Positions 1 to 12,764 of a stretch of 64,000 nucleotides of DNA are shown in pieces. Both the position numbers and the translations under genes were made by a program. A model generated the notes under the pieces. It was not told the origin of the DNA, made no database searches, and saw nothing but the letters and a program-made list of their open reading frames with translations. How positions within the stretch are numbered: position 1 is the stretch's first letter; the number at the start of each line of letters is the position of its first letter. Source of the stretch: Pontederia crassipes (Eukaryota; Streptophyta; Magnoliopsida; Commelinales; Pontederiaceae); contig CM060196.1 in the NCBI GenBank assembly GCA_030549335.1, forward strand, positions 7,083,501 through 7,147,500. Direction: 5' to 3'.

Positions 1-1600
1 GCCTTGATAATTTGAAGTGTGAAATCGGAACAACTTTCTAACTTTGTTTTCCTACTAATTCTTCAAAGGATAATTAACTTTTAAATAACTATTACATCAA
101 ATAATAATAAAGAGTTATAATGATGGTTCATATGTGCAACTACAATACCATTTAATATGGTCACCACACACATCTTCATCATTACTTATCATACCTATAG
201 ATTCAAACATAGAAAATAAATTTTTCATGAATAGTGGTGTCAATAAACAAGATAGTATAAATTTATAATAAAAATGAATTAACCTTAATAATAAAAATCA
301 TAAAATAAATGACAAATAATCATATACTTCAAATAACGAATTATTTCTTTACTTATTCCTATTCTTGTTCTCTTTTTTTCTTAAATAAGTGGTCATTCTT
401 CTTTGGTGTGTTGCGCTACAATTTTTATATTGCATATGAATTTTTAGAACTTTTTATATGTATTGTTCTAAATGAGCTCTCAATTTTTATTAAGTGTAGC
501 CATGATATTTCCGTACAAGTTTTGAGGCCATGGTGGATTAGGCCAAGACCAAATGATACTTTTGACCCAACATGTTTCTTGTAAGGATTTTCTACATAGT
601 CCTGATGCCTTCATGTAAGAATTTTTGTGCAATTTTGAAGTATTCAAATACATATTATATGCTAACTTTGAAACAGTGTATTTTAGATCCAAATAATGTT
701 TCTATATTCATGAACATCGATACATATGTCTTTACATGATTTTTTTTACTTCTATCTTATTATCTATTTTTTAAGGAGACAATTTAACATGATCAATGCC
801 ATGGGTAATAAGATCATTTAACATAGATCAAAGTTAATATTTTTTTTGAAAAATCATAAAAACTTAGTCGAGGTAAAATCAAACTTGCACCCTGTATTGT
901 AGTGACATAGGTTAGACTTCATTGAATGCGCACCTGATCTTGACTAAACTTTTTAGTGCACTTCCTCCAAATCTCAGACTAGGTTCATGCGGGCCAAATT
1001 CTAAGCGAACATATTTACTTAATATTTACAAGAATCTAGGCCAAATTTCAAGGTGACTCGAATCTTCAAAAAGTAACTTTCTACATTTTAATACAAGAAT
1101 CTAGGCCAAGCGTGATGGCACACAAGGTGGATCATTGGGTCAAACATCGAATGCTTGAAGACACCTATTGCTACTTTAGTTTAGAACTTTGGCTGGGTTA
1201 GTGGGATCTGATTGGGCCAATTACGAATCTAGGTCAAATTCAATGGTTGACAATGTCGAGTTGCACAATCATTGAAGAACATGGGTCAAATTCTGGTAGC
1301 GTGAGCCGAATTCTGACATAACGTAACTCTGGACCAAGGCAGTTAAGTTCGAAAGTTCATGTAAACTCGGTCCAAGTCCCGATAGATATGACACATAGAA
1401 TCGATTCGTAAATTCATAGATTCTATGTACATATGAATTTTAGTTATAAATATCAAAATATCATCACTTCATCATATCCGTATGTGAATTACCAACATAA
1501 ACTCTAATTTATCCTAATAAGTAATAATATATTGTCATTTAAATTTAGTACTTGATTAGCATGATAACAACATAAAATTATAAATAGTTACAATTTCAAA
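1..1600. other. A+T-rich intergenic DNA, no gene recognised
   Basis: Only short open frames without recognisable domains occur here. From about 880 to 1,400 the base composition is more balanced, and words of the type GGGCCAA / AGGTCAAATTC recur at irregular spacing. This resembles an old degenerate repeat. Wording of the same style recurs at 52,570-52,960. Confidence 0.5.
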
Positions 1601-1609
1601 GTATAATTT

Positions 1610-4600
1610 CAATTAATGTTCAAAACTCTTCCAAAACACTACAATACAACAATTAAGATACCAAAGACCACGACGGGTTTGATGAAAGCATTATCAAACA
1701 TGTACGAAAAGTTGTCTGCATCAAATAAAGTGTATTTGATGAGAAGGTTATTCAACTTGAAGATGTCTGAGGGAGCTTCGATCGCGGATCACATCAACGA
1801 ATTCAACATTATCATTACACAATTGAATTCGATGAGTATCACCTTTGATGATGAAGTGAGGCTTTGATCTTGTTGTCTTCTTTGCCAGAAAGTTGGGGTG
1901 CAACTGTGACGGCAGTCAATAGTACTTCCGATTCAACAAAGTTGAAGCTCGATGATATTCGAGATCTAATTCTAAGCGTAGACATTCACAGGTGAGAATC
2001 AGGAGAAGTCTCAAGCTCGACGTTGAGTGTAGTGGGTAGAGGAAAAACACAACAATGAGGACAAAATCAAAGAAGATCAAATGCAAGGTGACGAAGTCAG
2101 TCGAGATATGGTGAATTCACATGCTGAAATTGTGAGAAGAAAGGTCACCTGAAGAAGAATTGCTGAGCACCCAAGAAGAAAACCAATGAGGAATCGATGA
2201 ATGCTGCTACAAAAGAAGTTTCAGTGCATTGATTCTGAGTGTGGACAGTTCAGCAGAATCTTGGATTCTGAATTCTAGAGCTTCATACCATTTCACATAA
2301 CAAAAGGGAGTGTATAAAATAGTACACTACCGATAATTTTGACAAGATTTATCTGGCAGATGATAAAGCCTTGGATGTTGTGGAGAAAGGAAACGTAAAG
2401 ATTGTCACCGATAATGGGATAACTTAAAAGCTGAAAGATGTTTGACATATACCGAGATTGAAAATAAATTTGATCTCAGTTGGGCAGCTTGAGTCAGAGG
2501 GTTACACTACTATATTTGTAGGTAACATCTGGAAGGTTACCAAAGGAGTCATGGTGATCCCACGGGGCAGCAAGCTGGGTACTTTGTACAGGTCATCAAA
2601 CATGAAGATTATTGTCGTAGCTAATTCGAATGGTATGTTTGAAGTTTGACATTACAAACTTGGACATATGAGTGAAAAGAGGATAAAAGTTCTACGCAAG
2701 ATGGTTGACTACCAGATCTAAAGTCAGTCGATGGTAGACTTTATGAAGGTTGTGTGCTGGGAAAGCAGAAGAAAGTCACTTTCAGCAAAGTACCAAGGAT
2801 GTCAAAGAGCAATAAGTTGGAGCTTGTGCATACGGATCCATCCCTCAGTGGGTCACTATATTATGTGACGTTTATCAACGATTATTTCAGGAAGGTATGA
2901 GTTTATTTTTTGAAAAATAAATTTGATGTGTTCTCTACTTTTAAGAAATAGAAGGCGCATGTAGAGAATGAAGCAGGCGTCAAGCTCGTGTTTACGGTAT
3001 GACAATGATCGTGAGTACATGAACCATGAGTTCAAGGAGTTCTGTAGAAAATATGGCATCAGGATTGATATGATAGTTCCAAAGACGTCACAGCAGAACG
3101 AAGTTGCTGAATGGATGAGTAGGACGTTGATGAGCGTTCCAGGAGCATGAGAATTCATGCAGGTCTACCAAAGTCATTTTGAGCAGATGCAATGAACACA
3201 ACGGCATATCTGATCAACCGCGGACCATCTATACCATTGGAGAACAAACTACCAGAGGAGGTCTGGAGTGGTAAGGAGGTAGATCTTTCTCATCTGAAGA
3301 TTTTTTATTGCCTATCATATGTGCATGTTGATTCTGCATGTAGAGACAAATTAGATGCTAAGTCTCGGAGGTATTTTTTTATTAGTTATGGTTCTGATAA
3401 GTTTGGATATCATTTTTGAGATAATGAGAATAGAAAAATTATTCGAGAAAGAAACGTGATGTTCCATAAAAAGACCATGTATAAAGACAAATATGTTGCA
3501 AAATCTGGTGATGCAAGAGAAAAAGGCAAGGCTCAAGTGGAACTTGAGGGCATGTCAAATGAATATGTGGTTGGGTCACAAAAGATTATTCAGCATGAGC
3601 CTAAGATGATACAGATTGGGCCTAGTACTCCACCCCCTATCAGGAGATCTACTCAGGAAATAAGACCATCTGTGAGGTATTCTTCTTTTTTTAATTTCAT
3701 TTTGCTAACTGATGTTGGTGAACCTGATTGTTTCAAGGAAGACTTGGAGGTTGATGATTCCGTCAAGTGAGAGTTAGCAATGCAGGACGAGATGAACTCG
3801 TTGTATAAGAATAAAACTTGAGTGCTGGTGAAATTGCCTGAAGGGAAGAAGGCATTACACGACAAGTGGTTGTACAAGATTAAAGAGGAGGCAGATGGTG
3901 GCAAAAGATATAAAGCAAGGCTGGTTATGAAAGCCTTCGAGCAGAAGGAAGGTATTGACTATATTGAGATATTTGCACCGGTTGTGAAACTAACCACTAT
4001 TAGATTGATGTTGAGTATAGTTGCAACTGAGGACTTCCATCTTGAGTAGTTAGATGTAAAGACATCATACCTCCATGGTGATTTGGAGGAGGATATTTAT
4101 ATGAAGCAACCAGAAGGCTTTCAAGTTCTTTGTAAAGAGAACCAGCTGGTGTGCAAGCTAACTAAAAGCTTGTATGGTTTGAAGCAGGCTCCTTGGCAGT
4201 GGTATATGAAATTTGATAACTTCATAATTAGCATGAGATATGCTAAGTATTTTTCTGACCACTATTGTTACATTAAACATTTTTATAATTGCTAAATCAT
4301 ATTGTTGTTGTATGTGGATGATATGTTCATCACATATTCAGATATGATGAAAATCAAAAGACTAAATGAACAATTATCAAGTGCATTTGAAATGAAAATT
4401 TTGGGAGTCGCAAAGAAGATTCTTGGGATGGAAATTGTTCGGGACAAGAAAGTAGGTATTCTGAAGTTGACACAAGAAGCTTATGTTGAAAAAGTGCCGG
4501 ATAGGTTTTTCATGCATAATGCTAAGACAGTGCAGACACCCTTAGCGAGTCACTTCAAGGTTTCAAAGGAGCAATCGCCCAAGACAGATATGGAACGTGC

Positions 4601-5703
4601 ACACGTGCAGAAGGTTCCATATGCATCAGTAGACAGTCTTATGTATGCTATCGTTAGCACCAGACTAGACATTGCTCATGCAGTCGGAGTTATGAGCAGA
4701 TACATGTCAGATCTAGGGAAACAGCATTGTCAAGCAATGAAGTGGATCCTTCGATATTTGAAAGGAACCAAAGGTATGTGCTTGTGTTACGATAAAAGTA
4801 ATTTGGATCTGAAGGGTTATGTTGATGCAGATTTAGGTAGTGATATTGATACTGCCAGAAGCACCATAGGATACATGTACACTTTAGGTGGCACAGAGAT
4901 AAGTTGAATGTCTCAATTGCAGAAAGTTGATGCTCTCTCAACTACCGAATCAGAATACATTGCCATGACAGAGACATGTAAGGAGATAATTTGGTTAAAG
5001 GGGTTCCTTGAAGAGCTAGGCAAGGTGCAACCGAGTTCGCGTCTATACAGTGATAATCAAAGTGCAATTCATTTGGCAAAGAATTCATTGTATCATGCCA
5101 GAACGAAACACATCAAACTCAAATATCACGTTGACCAAAGTGATAGTTACCGAAAAATTGAGGTTCTGTGCAACCTTAGTTTCCCTTCAAAGTTAGTTGT
5201 AGGAAAGAGTCATCCAGAATTCGGGCATAGGCAGGTGCAGCTCAATATTAAGAGAATCAGTCTCTAAGTGGGAGATTGTTGGAGTTAGTTAGGTGGAGCA
5301 TGTTTCTGAGCCTAACTAATTTGTTGTTAGATATGATAAAAAGAATCTGAGAGATTGTAACTTTCTTGTAACCATAATCTAGGGAGATTGAGTGATTATC
5401 ATAATTACCTTATTTGTTAGATATGGAGTTATGGAGAATCAGGATAGATATTCAGTTATCCTGGATTTACCCAAGGCACATATCTGGTAGCAGTTATGCA
5501 TCATATATTCGGAGGATCTAGATAATATTTATAATCTCAAACTGAAAAAGTTGAGACATCTGAATAGATTTAAACTTTGTGACGGCCGTGGACGTAGGAG
5601 ACAATCTTCGAATGACGTAAATTCTGTGTCTTTCTCTGTGTGTGATTTCTTATTACTCTTCCACTATCTGCTCTTCGATTTCTCCTAGACATCAGTAACA
5701 ACA
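1610..5703 (+). mobile_element. Ty1/copia LTR retrotransposon, 5'-truncated fossil
   Basis: Read left to right, the pieces follow copia order: gag (about 1.6-2.2 kb, with a degraded zinc-knuckle region), protease and GAG-pre-integrase region (about 2.2-2.8 kb), integrase core (about 2.8-3.4 kb), reverse transcriptase (about 3.8-4.6 kb, with YGLKQAPWQWY and LLYVDDM motifs) and RNase H (about 4.8-5.2 kb, with TTESEY and the KHIKLKYH region). A purine tract AAGTGGGAGAT follows at about 5,267, then the 3' LTR. Integrase before reverse transcriptase is diagnostic of Ty1/copia rather than Ty3/gypsy. No 5' LTR or primer-binding site is visible, and the gag N-terminus appears to be missing. The copy is clearly dead, with on the order of ten or more breaks. 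No age can be given because only one LTR remains. Confidence 0.9.
5277..5703 (+). repeat. 3' LTR of the truncated copia element
   Basis: The LTR starts TGTTGGAGTTAG directly after the polypurine tract and ends near ...GTAACAACA, about 427 bp. The right edge is uncertain by a few bases because there is no second LTR to compare. Confidence 0.7.
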
Positions 5704-8007
5704 GTAAGGATATCGAGGCTATTCTGCAATAGATATTTTTGGAGATAAACGAATGAGAATATTGACATAGCAAGAATAACAAATTAAAGTTCCTAAGAGG
5801 TTATTGTAGGCGTTGCACTATGATCATCACCATGTTTGAATTTCATATGTGCTTGTTGGAGGCTAAATTAATTCATGATTTCTTCCAGGCCTTTGATTGA
5901 GGAAGGACATTTTAGAGCATAAAATGATCATTTTTGTGAAGGAATTGAAGAGCATATTCAAAATAATTTATTCTACGCATCTATGTGACCGAGTTTAATG
6001 AGTTAGTGCGCGAACTTAACGATTCCATGCCATATTACAATTCAACCTCGAGTTAGTACGCTTAAGGGCCATGGACTCTTAAACTCATCCGAGTTTACGA
6101 GTCCACTCGCAAGTTTGACAGCCTTGCTAGTGACCTTTTTTGAACTTTGTTCAATATTTTGAGTTCTACAATGATGTGCTTTCAGTACATGAAGCTAAGG
6201 GTACTTATTCAGAAATCTTAGTATAACATGTGGATAACTATTTTTATTCTTAAACTTGATCAAATCTACTAAGAAATTATATCCAAAAGTGATTTGACAC
6301 GTATCAACAATTTGCGTAACTAGCTTAACTTGTGAAGTTTGGACAAACGTATCAACAATTCTTCTTCATGTTTTGCACTAACTCAGGAATCTACATCTTC
6401 AAGGAATAACCAAGATCGGTTGGGAGTTGATCGTACTCACACATGTGTATGGAGAAGAGAGAAAATGTGGCACACATAAAAGAGAAAAAGTTAGCTTGTG
6501 CATGACGAAGAAACATAAGGAGAAATAAGTCTTATTTATAGGATGATTAAGTTTTAATCCACTAAAATTCTAACCTAATTAAAAATAGATTTTGACTTAA
6601 TCCATCTTGATTAACTTAACTTAGTTAACTTTATCGACTTTTTCCTTCTCTTCTTCTAATCAAAGTCTTATCTCTTTAGAACTTCAATTATCCTTTATCT
6701 TCTAAAAATTTTAGAAATAAATAAATAATTGATATTCTTATTTCTTAATATTTTAATTCAAAATAATAAATTGTATTTTATTTTTGAGTAATTTTAACTT
6801 AAAACTCTTAATTTAAACATCATTGGGAGTTTTATTTCAAAGTTACTTTCATGTTCATTCATAATCCTCCTCTATTCATATTTTCTCTTCCCTAAAACTT
6901 CATGTTCTCTCCTTTTTTTTGAAATTTTAGCATTAAATAATTAGTTATTATTTTTATCTTATAGTTTTAAAATAAAATGATAAGATATTATTATTTCATC
7001 GTTTGAATATTTTTCAATATAAAACTCTTAATTTAAATCCTATTGTGTATCCTTTATCGTTATATTCAAATTCCAATTTAAAATTTAATCTTAATTTAAT
7101 GACAACTATTATTATACCTTTTCTTTTTATATCTTATCTAACTATACTTTTATTTCTTTTTTAACTTTAGTTATTCTAAAAAATATTTAATTATGAAAAA
7201 TGATTTTATGTTAAAAAAAATCATGCCAATTGATTTTTAGATAACTATCTCTACTTTTCTTTTATTTTTCTTTTTTAAAAAATTACACTTCTAATTGCTT
7301 GATTGACTGACTTTGATGCTTGGTCTTCCTCTCATATATTTCTTTTACAAATTCATTCATTAATCATTTGTAACTATTTTGTCGGTATCTTAAATTTTTT
7401 TTCGATCAAGACTCGCCAATGTTCATGACTATTAATATTTGACTAATCCAATATTTGATTGAGAGTAATATAAATAAATTCTGATCAAAATGATAATTTT
7501 GAAAATCGAATCTACCAACACATAATGACTTCATAACATAATCTTTTTATCCGATTATGCCAACCATATTGTACATTTCGACGAATATTGATTATGCCAA
7601 TCCTGCACATCTGTTAAATTCACAATTATGCAAACGGGTGCATTCAATAATGTTTGTGCCGCAGTCGCTTGGCCATTGCGAAGTGTGAACACACGATAGG
7701 GAAAAGCAAGTCAAGTCAAGACGTCGGTGCCTTTATTCGGACATGTGAAGCTGATTGATGGAATCATTTCTTTTTTTTTCATTTTTTTACAATCATATTG
7801 GTTGTACAATTGTAATTGCATATTATTTAAATCCTATTAATTATATTCGATTTTGGAGTTAAAAAAGCATACCAACTTACCGTCCTACAACTCTGGAGTT
7901 TTATCATCAGATTTAAAATTTCTTCTCAATAATAAATTTATACGTTTTATAAGTTATTACGATCGTTCCACAAGAAAAGTATCATGATCTTACTAGATGA
8001 TGAGCAC

Positions 8008-8089
8008 CATGAAATACTTAACTCTATACTTCTCATCTCATGGGGGACTGTCCCAATTTGAACTCAAGTTCATATCTAAGTATTTCATG
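8008..8089. repeat. 13-bp perfect inverted repeat with 56-bp spacer
   Basis: CATGAAATACTTA at 8,008-8,020 is exactly complementary to TAAGTATTTCATG at 8,077-8,089. The spacer includes the small palindrome GGGGGACTGTCCC. It could be a small hairpin-forming repeat or the core of a degraded MITE. No target duplication was found. Confidence 0.5.
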
Positions 8090-8289
8090 AAGTAGCAATT
8101 TTAAACTGCTACACCTTTTTTTTTACCTTAATATTGAGCGTTCCGCACATTTGCAGCATGTAATCACGCATACGCAGTGATGGAAACAAAATTATTCCAA
8201 AATATAAACATTTCAAAAGATTCCTTGTCAATAAATTAACATTTCATAAGATTCTCATTTAAATATTTATTTTAAGACTTTATGGTCAA

Positions 8290-8547
8290 TTATGGTTTCA
8301 AAGTGCACGTCATTTCAAACGTTGGTTTCACACACAACCTAGCATTATCGATGTCAGTGTCTCTGAACCTTCCAAATATTTCTGGTGAAATGTCCTTCTT
8401 TGGTGCATACTTTTCGCTAAGCTGATGAGTGGCGGACCCTAACATAGAAAAATTCGACCAATTCAAAAAATTTACACGAATAAAAGAAATCAAATAAAAA
8501 CATTTAAAATTAACAGTTCGAATATACTTACGAGTCATTTGAGGCAT
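8290..8547 (-). other. Unassigned coding-like patch (85-codon open frame)
   Basis: This minus-strand open frame has more balanced composition than its surroundings. Its second half reads like real protein (for example SEKYAPKKDISPEIFGRF), whereas the N-terminal third looks like translated A+T-rich DNA. I do not recognise a family. It could be one exon of a decayed gene or a fragment carried by an unrecognised element; a chance frame is also possible. No splice structure or neighbouring exon was found. Confidence 0.15.
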
Positions 8548-9060
8548 TATTGATTTAATTAATTTATAATTTAAATTATCACTTAAATATATTACTATTA
8601 TTTAAATTATATTACAGGGTAATATACATAATAGTAAAATAAATACTCTTAAAAATTATTTCAGATTTTAACAACATAATATTATTATAAATAAACAAAG
8701 AAAAAAAAGAAAAGTGAATATATATAGAATATGAGACAGAAATAAGAATTATTTATAAAAAAATTAAATGACAAAGAAGATTAAGTTGAATTATATTTAT
8801 TTATTAATAAAATATTTAAAATAAAAATTTAATTGAATAGATATTTTCGTCAAAATATATTTCTACTAACTAACTGATAATCTAGAAACCATCATTTATT
8901 GCTTGTTATTTAGATTATCAATGAGATGATAATCAAGATTAATAAAGTAATTAAAATTATCGATAATCAATCGCAGCACGTGATAATGTGATGGGCCCTG
9001 AAAATTTTAAATAAAATAATCGATAATTTATCTAAATTATCTCGTATCAAATTATCCTTA

Positions 9061-9090
9061 GAGTGATTTTTGATAAATTAAAAATCACTC
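9061..9090. repeat. 11-bp perfect hairpin
   Basis: GAGTGATTTTT at 9,061-9,071 pairs with AAAAATCACTC at 9,080-9,090 across an 8-nt loop. It lies in A+T-rich DNA where GATAAT words recur, so it may be the tip of a degraded MITE. Confidence 0.45.
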
Positions 9091-10787
9091 GCTAAAATTA
9101 GGACCCCACTCAAAAAATCATAAGAGCCTTGAGCTAGTTATTATTTATATAACTAGTCCTAAGTCCCGTACGATGCACGAATGTTATAAAAAATAATTAT
9201 TATGTAATTATGATATTATAATTTTAAAATTATCAAAATAAATTTTTATAATGCAAAAGTGTTGAATGAGTTAGACTATTTTGCCAAAAATTATTGACAT
9301 GGTATGAAAAAGAAATTGAAAGTAAAATTTAAACTATGATAGAGAAATTATATTAATCTGAATATAATGCGCTATTTATTTATTTAAAAAATACATTAAA
9401 GAGTTACTTATCTCAATTATACTTGGATTGAATTTATTTATGCTCAAATTAAGAATTTTAGTTTATCTTTATTTATATAGGACCTTCACCTTTACTTGAA
9501 CTTTGTCATTTAATGTATTTTTTAGGAATAAATTAAATAAATAATTTATATGTTTTATTAATTTTTGACACATTACTTCTTCAAGTTATTAATTTAAATA
9601 AAAATAAATTATTTTTAAAAAAATTAACTATACTCAAATTAAATTTACTTTTACTCCAAGAATAATATTCTAAGTTTATTTATATAGGATTCTAATTTTT
9701 ACTTAAACTTCAATTTTTAATATATTTATTATAAATGAATTAGATTAATAATGTTATTCTTTTAATCAAATTTTGGCACATGTCTTCTTCAAATTATTTC
9801 CTTTAATGAAAAATAACTCATTATTTATTTTAAAAAGGAAAAACAATTTCTTCAATTTTTTAACATATAATAGAATTACACTTATTTCTATTAAGTTTGA
9901 TTGGAATTCTTAATTCTATTAATTTAAGAAAAGAAGTTTCAGTTTTGTTTATTTAAAATACTTCAATTATTTAACTAATTTTATTAAGATATTAAATAAA
10001 AAAGATTTAGTATTTTTCAACAAATATGAATTTATTAATTTTACTATATTTATATATTATCAGTAATGAAAGAGTATTCTTAATTGAACTCAAATTGAAT
10101 TTAATTTTTCATACTATGTTTTATTTCTAAAATAGTACAATATCTTTTATAAATAAAAGATTATTCTGAATTAACTCAAATTGAATTTATTATTTATTTA
10201 AAAAATAATACATTGTCTTCGAAATAAAATATTTTTTATTTTAATCTTATTCATATTTAATCCAAACTAAAAATCCCTCCTATACATATATTAATGTTAT
10301 AAAATATTTATTTTAAAATACCAAAAAATAAAAATAATAATTTTTGGAAAAGTAAAACAAATATAAAAAAATTATCATCTCATTGTTGGGTCAAAATTTT
10401 AATGTCATATCGAATTATATTTTGATGATACAAACATCGAATGATTAATGATAAAATACTGAAAAAGTTTAAAGAAAAAGAGATAAGTTTATGCACTACA
10501 CTTTAATTAAATAATTGACACTAATCTTATTAGTTTTGGATGAATATTGAACGATTGTAGAGAATTATGTTAGCTTTCCATAGACTTCAAGATTATCTAA
10601 TTTGAATAAGTGTGTAGAAAGTTATGCTCAAAATAGTGCAGGACGGTCAACTAGCCGGTCGAAACTATGAAGACTGGTCGAGATAGTCCGATCGACCGAT
10701 CGGAGATACCGGTTGACTGATCAATGCATGAGCTGCCAAATTCACGTCGAGACTATATCGGTCAACAGTCCGATCGAAGCACCGTTC

Positions 10788-11253
10788 TAGAGGTGAGCAA
10801 AATCGGGTTCGGGACCACGTCGGAACCCGATCCCAACCCGGTTTGGTCCGGGTTTTCGAAAAAGGAGACCCCCGGGTCCGGGACTGGGACGTCCCGGTCA
10901 AACCGGGACAAAAATCGAGAAGTCTTGGTTGTCCCGGTTTGACCATAAAAAAATAAAATAATAGATAAAATAGTAAAAAAATTAATATCATTATATAAAT
11001 ATAATAACTATTAATTAAATTATATATATGATAATATAAAATAATGTATATTTAATATACATATATCAAATAAAATATAATTTTTTATTTAAAATAAGTA
11101 TATATACACTATTTAAAAATATTTTAATATTAATATAATATATTTAACCGGGTCGGGATGGGGTCCGAGTTTTAATAACCCGAACCCTGTCTCGACCCGG
11201 TCCTGGCTGGGTCTCAAGAAAATGAGACCGGTCTCGGCCCGTGCTAACCCCTA
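10788..11253. mobile_element. Non-autonomous hAT element (466 bp)
   Basis: The ends are inverted: TAGAGGTGAGCA at the left and TGCTAACCCCTA at the right, whose complement is TAGGGGTTAGCA, a common plant hAT-MITE terminus. The flanks are CACCGTTC (10,780-10,787) and CACCGGTC (11,254-11,261), an 8-bp target duplication with one mismatch as expected for hAT. The outer 100 bp on each side are GC-rich (GGGTTCGGGA-like and GTCTCGACCCGG-like words), while the middle is A+T-rich and non-coding. No transposase is present, so it would need one supplied in trans. It interrupts the U3 part of the solo LTR and is therefore younger than that LTR. Confidence 0.9.
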
Positions 11254-11504
11254 CACCGGTCGATCGATCAGCTCAACGGCTACAAATCAAAACTACGAGA
11301 TTGTACCGGTCGAGACACCGGTTGATAGTTCGGTCGATCAACCAACTGCGGTAACTGGAGAAATCAGCGCAATGGTCATATAGTCTGGTCGATCGGTCAA
11401 TAAATACGGTCGATCGGTCCATTACTGAAATGAACAGTAACGTCTATATTTTCAAGAGAAAAATGTGAAATTAATTCTGGACGAATTTTTCACATACCAG
11501 AGCC

Positions 11505-11513
11505 TATAAAAGG
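11505..11513 (+). promoter_or_regulatory. TATA box of the LTR family
   Basis: TATAAAAGG lies inside the solo LTR. The same motif occurs at the equivalent place in the related LTRs (minus strand near 57,590). It is the likely core promoter for element transcription, marking the U3/R boundary about 25-35 bases downstream. Confidence 0.5.
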
Positions 11514-12114
11514 AGTGTCAAGGCCAGAAGCAAAAGCAACCCATCCCAAGCATTGAAGCAATACTTCAAAAAATCAAAAGAATATCTTTTCCTTGAAGTT
11601 ATCATTTTAGTTGTGCTCTTCTTTCTTTCTTCCACTCTTGTGAGCTTGGCATTGTAAAGAGAGATAAATATTTTGTTCAGAAAAATAGAGAGAGCTTATG
11701 TGTAAAAGAGGTTCTAAATCTTACCTCTTGAGCAAGAGAAATATATTAGTTTCCTAAGAGGAGAGGTTGCCTTGCCTCTCAAAGCGGAGAAAAAGGTGAT
11801 TGTGTAAAGGACTTTCTTCCTTGCCCCATTTGGAATAAAGAAAGGGATTAGTAGAATCTCCGGCGGTCTCGAGGTCGAGAAGTCGGAGCGGGGACGTAGG
11901 CCAAGGTGTGATCGAATCTCGTCAACAATCATTGCGTCTATTTGTGTTTGATTTCTCTCACTCTATCTCCCTCTAATATTGTGTTTACAAATTGAATTGC
12001 AAAGATTTTAAGAATCGATTTTGTGCTTCCGCGACGAATTTTGTGAAATCGATATTTTTGATTAAACACTAATTCACCCCTCCCCCCTCTCTTGGTTCCG
12101 TTTGAGATCTTACA

Positions 12115-12704
12115 CTCATGACTCATATATTGCACCACTTTTTATTTACCTGATTTAATTCAACTAAAATTCCTAATTCTCTTCAAATTCAATGAACTTT
12201 TTATTATTTAATATCATTTTTTTTATTATTATACACATTTTCTGGCTTGCCTTTTTAATCTATTTAAAATAAATGTTGTTTCTTTTTTAATTCACAAAAA
12301 AGATATCTTTTAATTAATCGGGCTAAAACCACTACTTATACATATATTTTTATATTTTATTTTCTATAATTGTTGTTATCTTTTTAAAAAAAATACAATA
12401 AAAAACATAAATTTTATTATCGAAGGAAACGTTGAAAGTGATTAAAATATTTATTTGTTTAACTAAACAACAGAAAAGCCTATGCTTATGCATATTTTTT
12501 TTGGAAAAAAGGAAATAAAGTTCTAGAATTATTATTGTTGCTTACAAAATGGAAAATAATAAAAAATATAAATCTTATTATCGAAAGAAATTCATAACTT
12601 GATTAGAAAATGTATTTTTTAATTGAGAAAGAATTCTACTTATAATAAAAATATATTTACCATTTGGACTTGATCTTCTTTTTATTTTAACCTTATGGAT
12701 ATTA
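12115..12704. other. A+T-rich spacer between solo LTR and LINE
   Basis: About 590 bp of A+T-rich DNA with no recognisable gene or element end. Confidence 0.5.
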
Positions 12705-12764
12705 TTACCTTAGCCCGGATAAAGGAGGAGGGTTGTGTTAGGCCCCGACAGCCAACATAAAATT

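Larger units (their letters stand above)
5704..10378. other. A+T-rich intergenic DNA with degenerate repeats
   Basis: No gene is recognised in this 4.7-kb stretch. Visible structure: a 13-bp inverted repeat at 8,008-8,089, an 11-bp perfect hairpin at 9,061-9,090, and a degenerate direct duplication at about 9,460-9,620 and 9,670-9,835. Both copies of the duplication run from TATAGGA through ACTTGAACTT-like words to TTCTTCAA. The one coding-like patch is listed separately at 8,290-8,547. Confidence 0.5.
10384..12114 (+). mobile_element. Solo LTR of the 1.25-kb LTR family (host of a hAT insertion)
   Basis: The unit starts TGTTGGGTC and ends ...GAGATCTTACA. It is flanked by the 5-bp duplication CTCAT at 10,379-10,383 and 12,115-12,119, so it is a complete LTR left after LTR-LTR recombination. 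Without the hAT insertion at 10,788-11,253 and one copy of its 8-bp duplication it is about 1,257 bp. That matches the LTRs of the nested element at 56,984-61,901 (1,284 and 1,242 bp), to which it is similar along its whole length in the opposite orientation. The first part (U3) carries many CGATCGGTCGACCGG-like words. A TATA box (CTATAAAAGG) lies near 11,505. The last part resembles 60,660-60,720 on the minus strand. Confidence 0.9.

Noticed and set aside
309-692. Open frames of 91 and 70 codons near the window start
   Set aside because: They are A+T-rich, overlap on opposite strands and show no recognisable domain.
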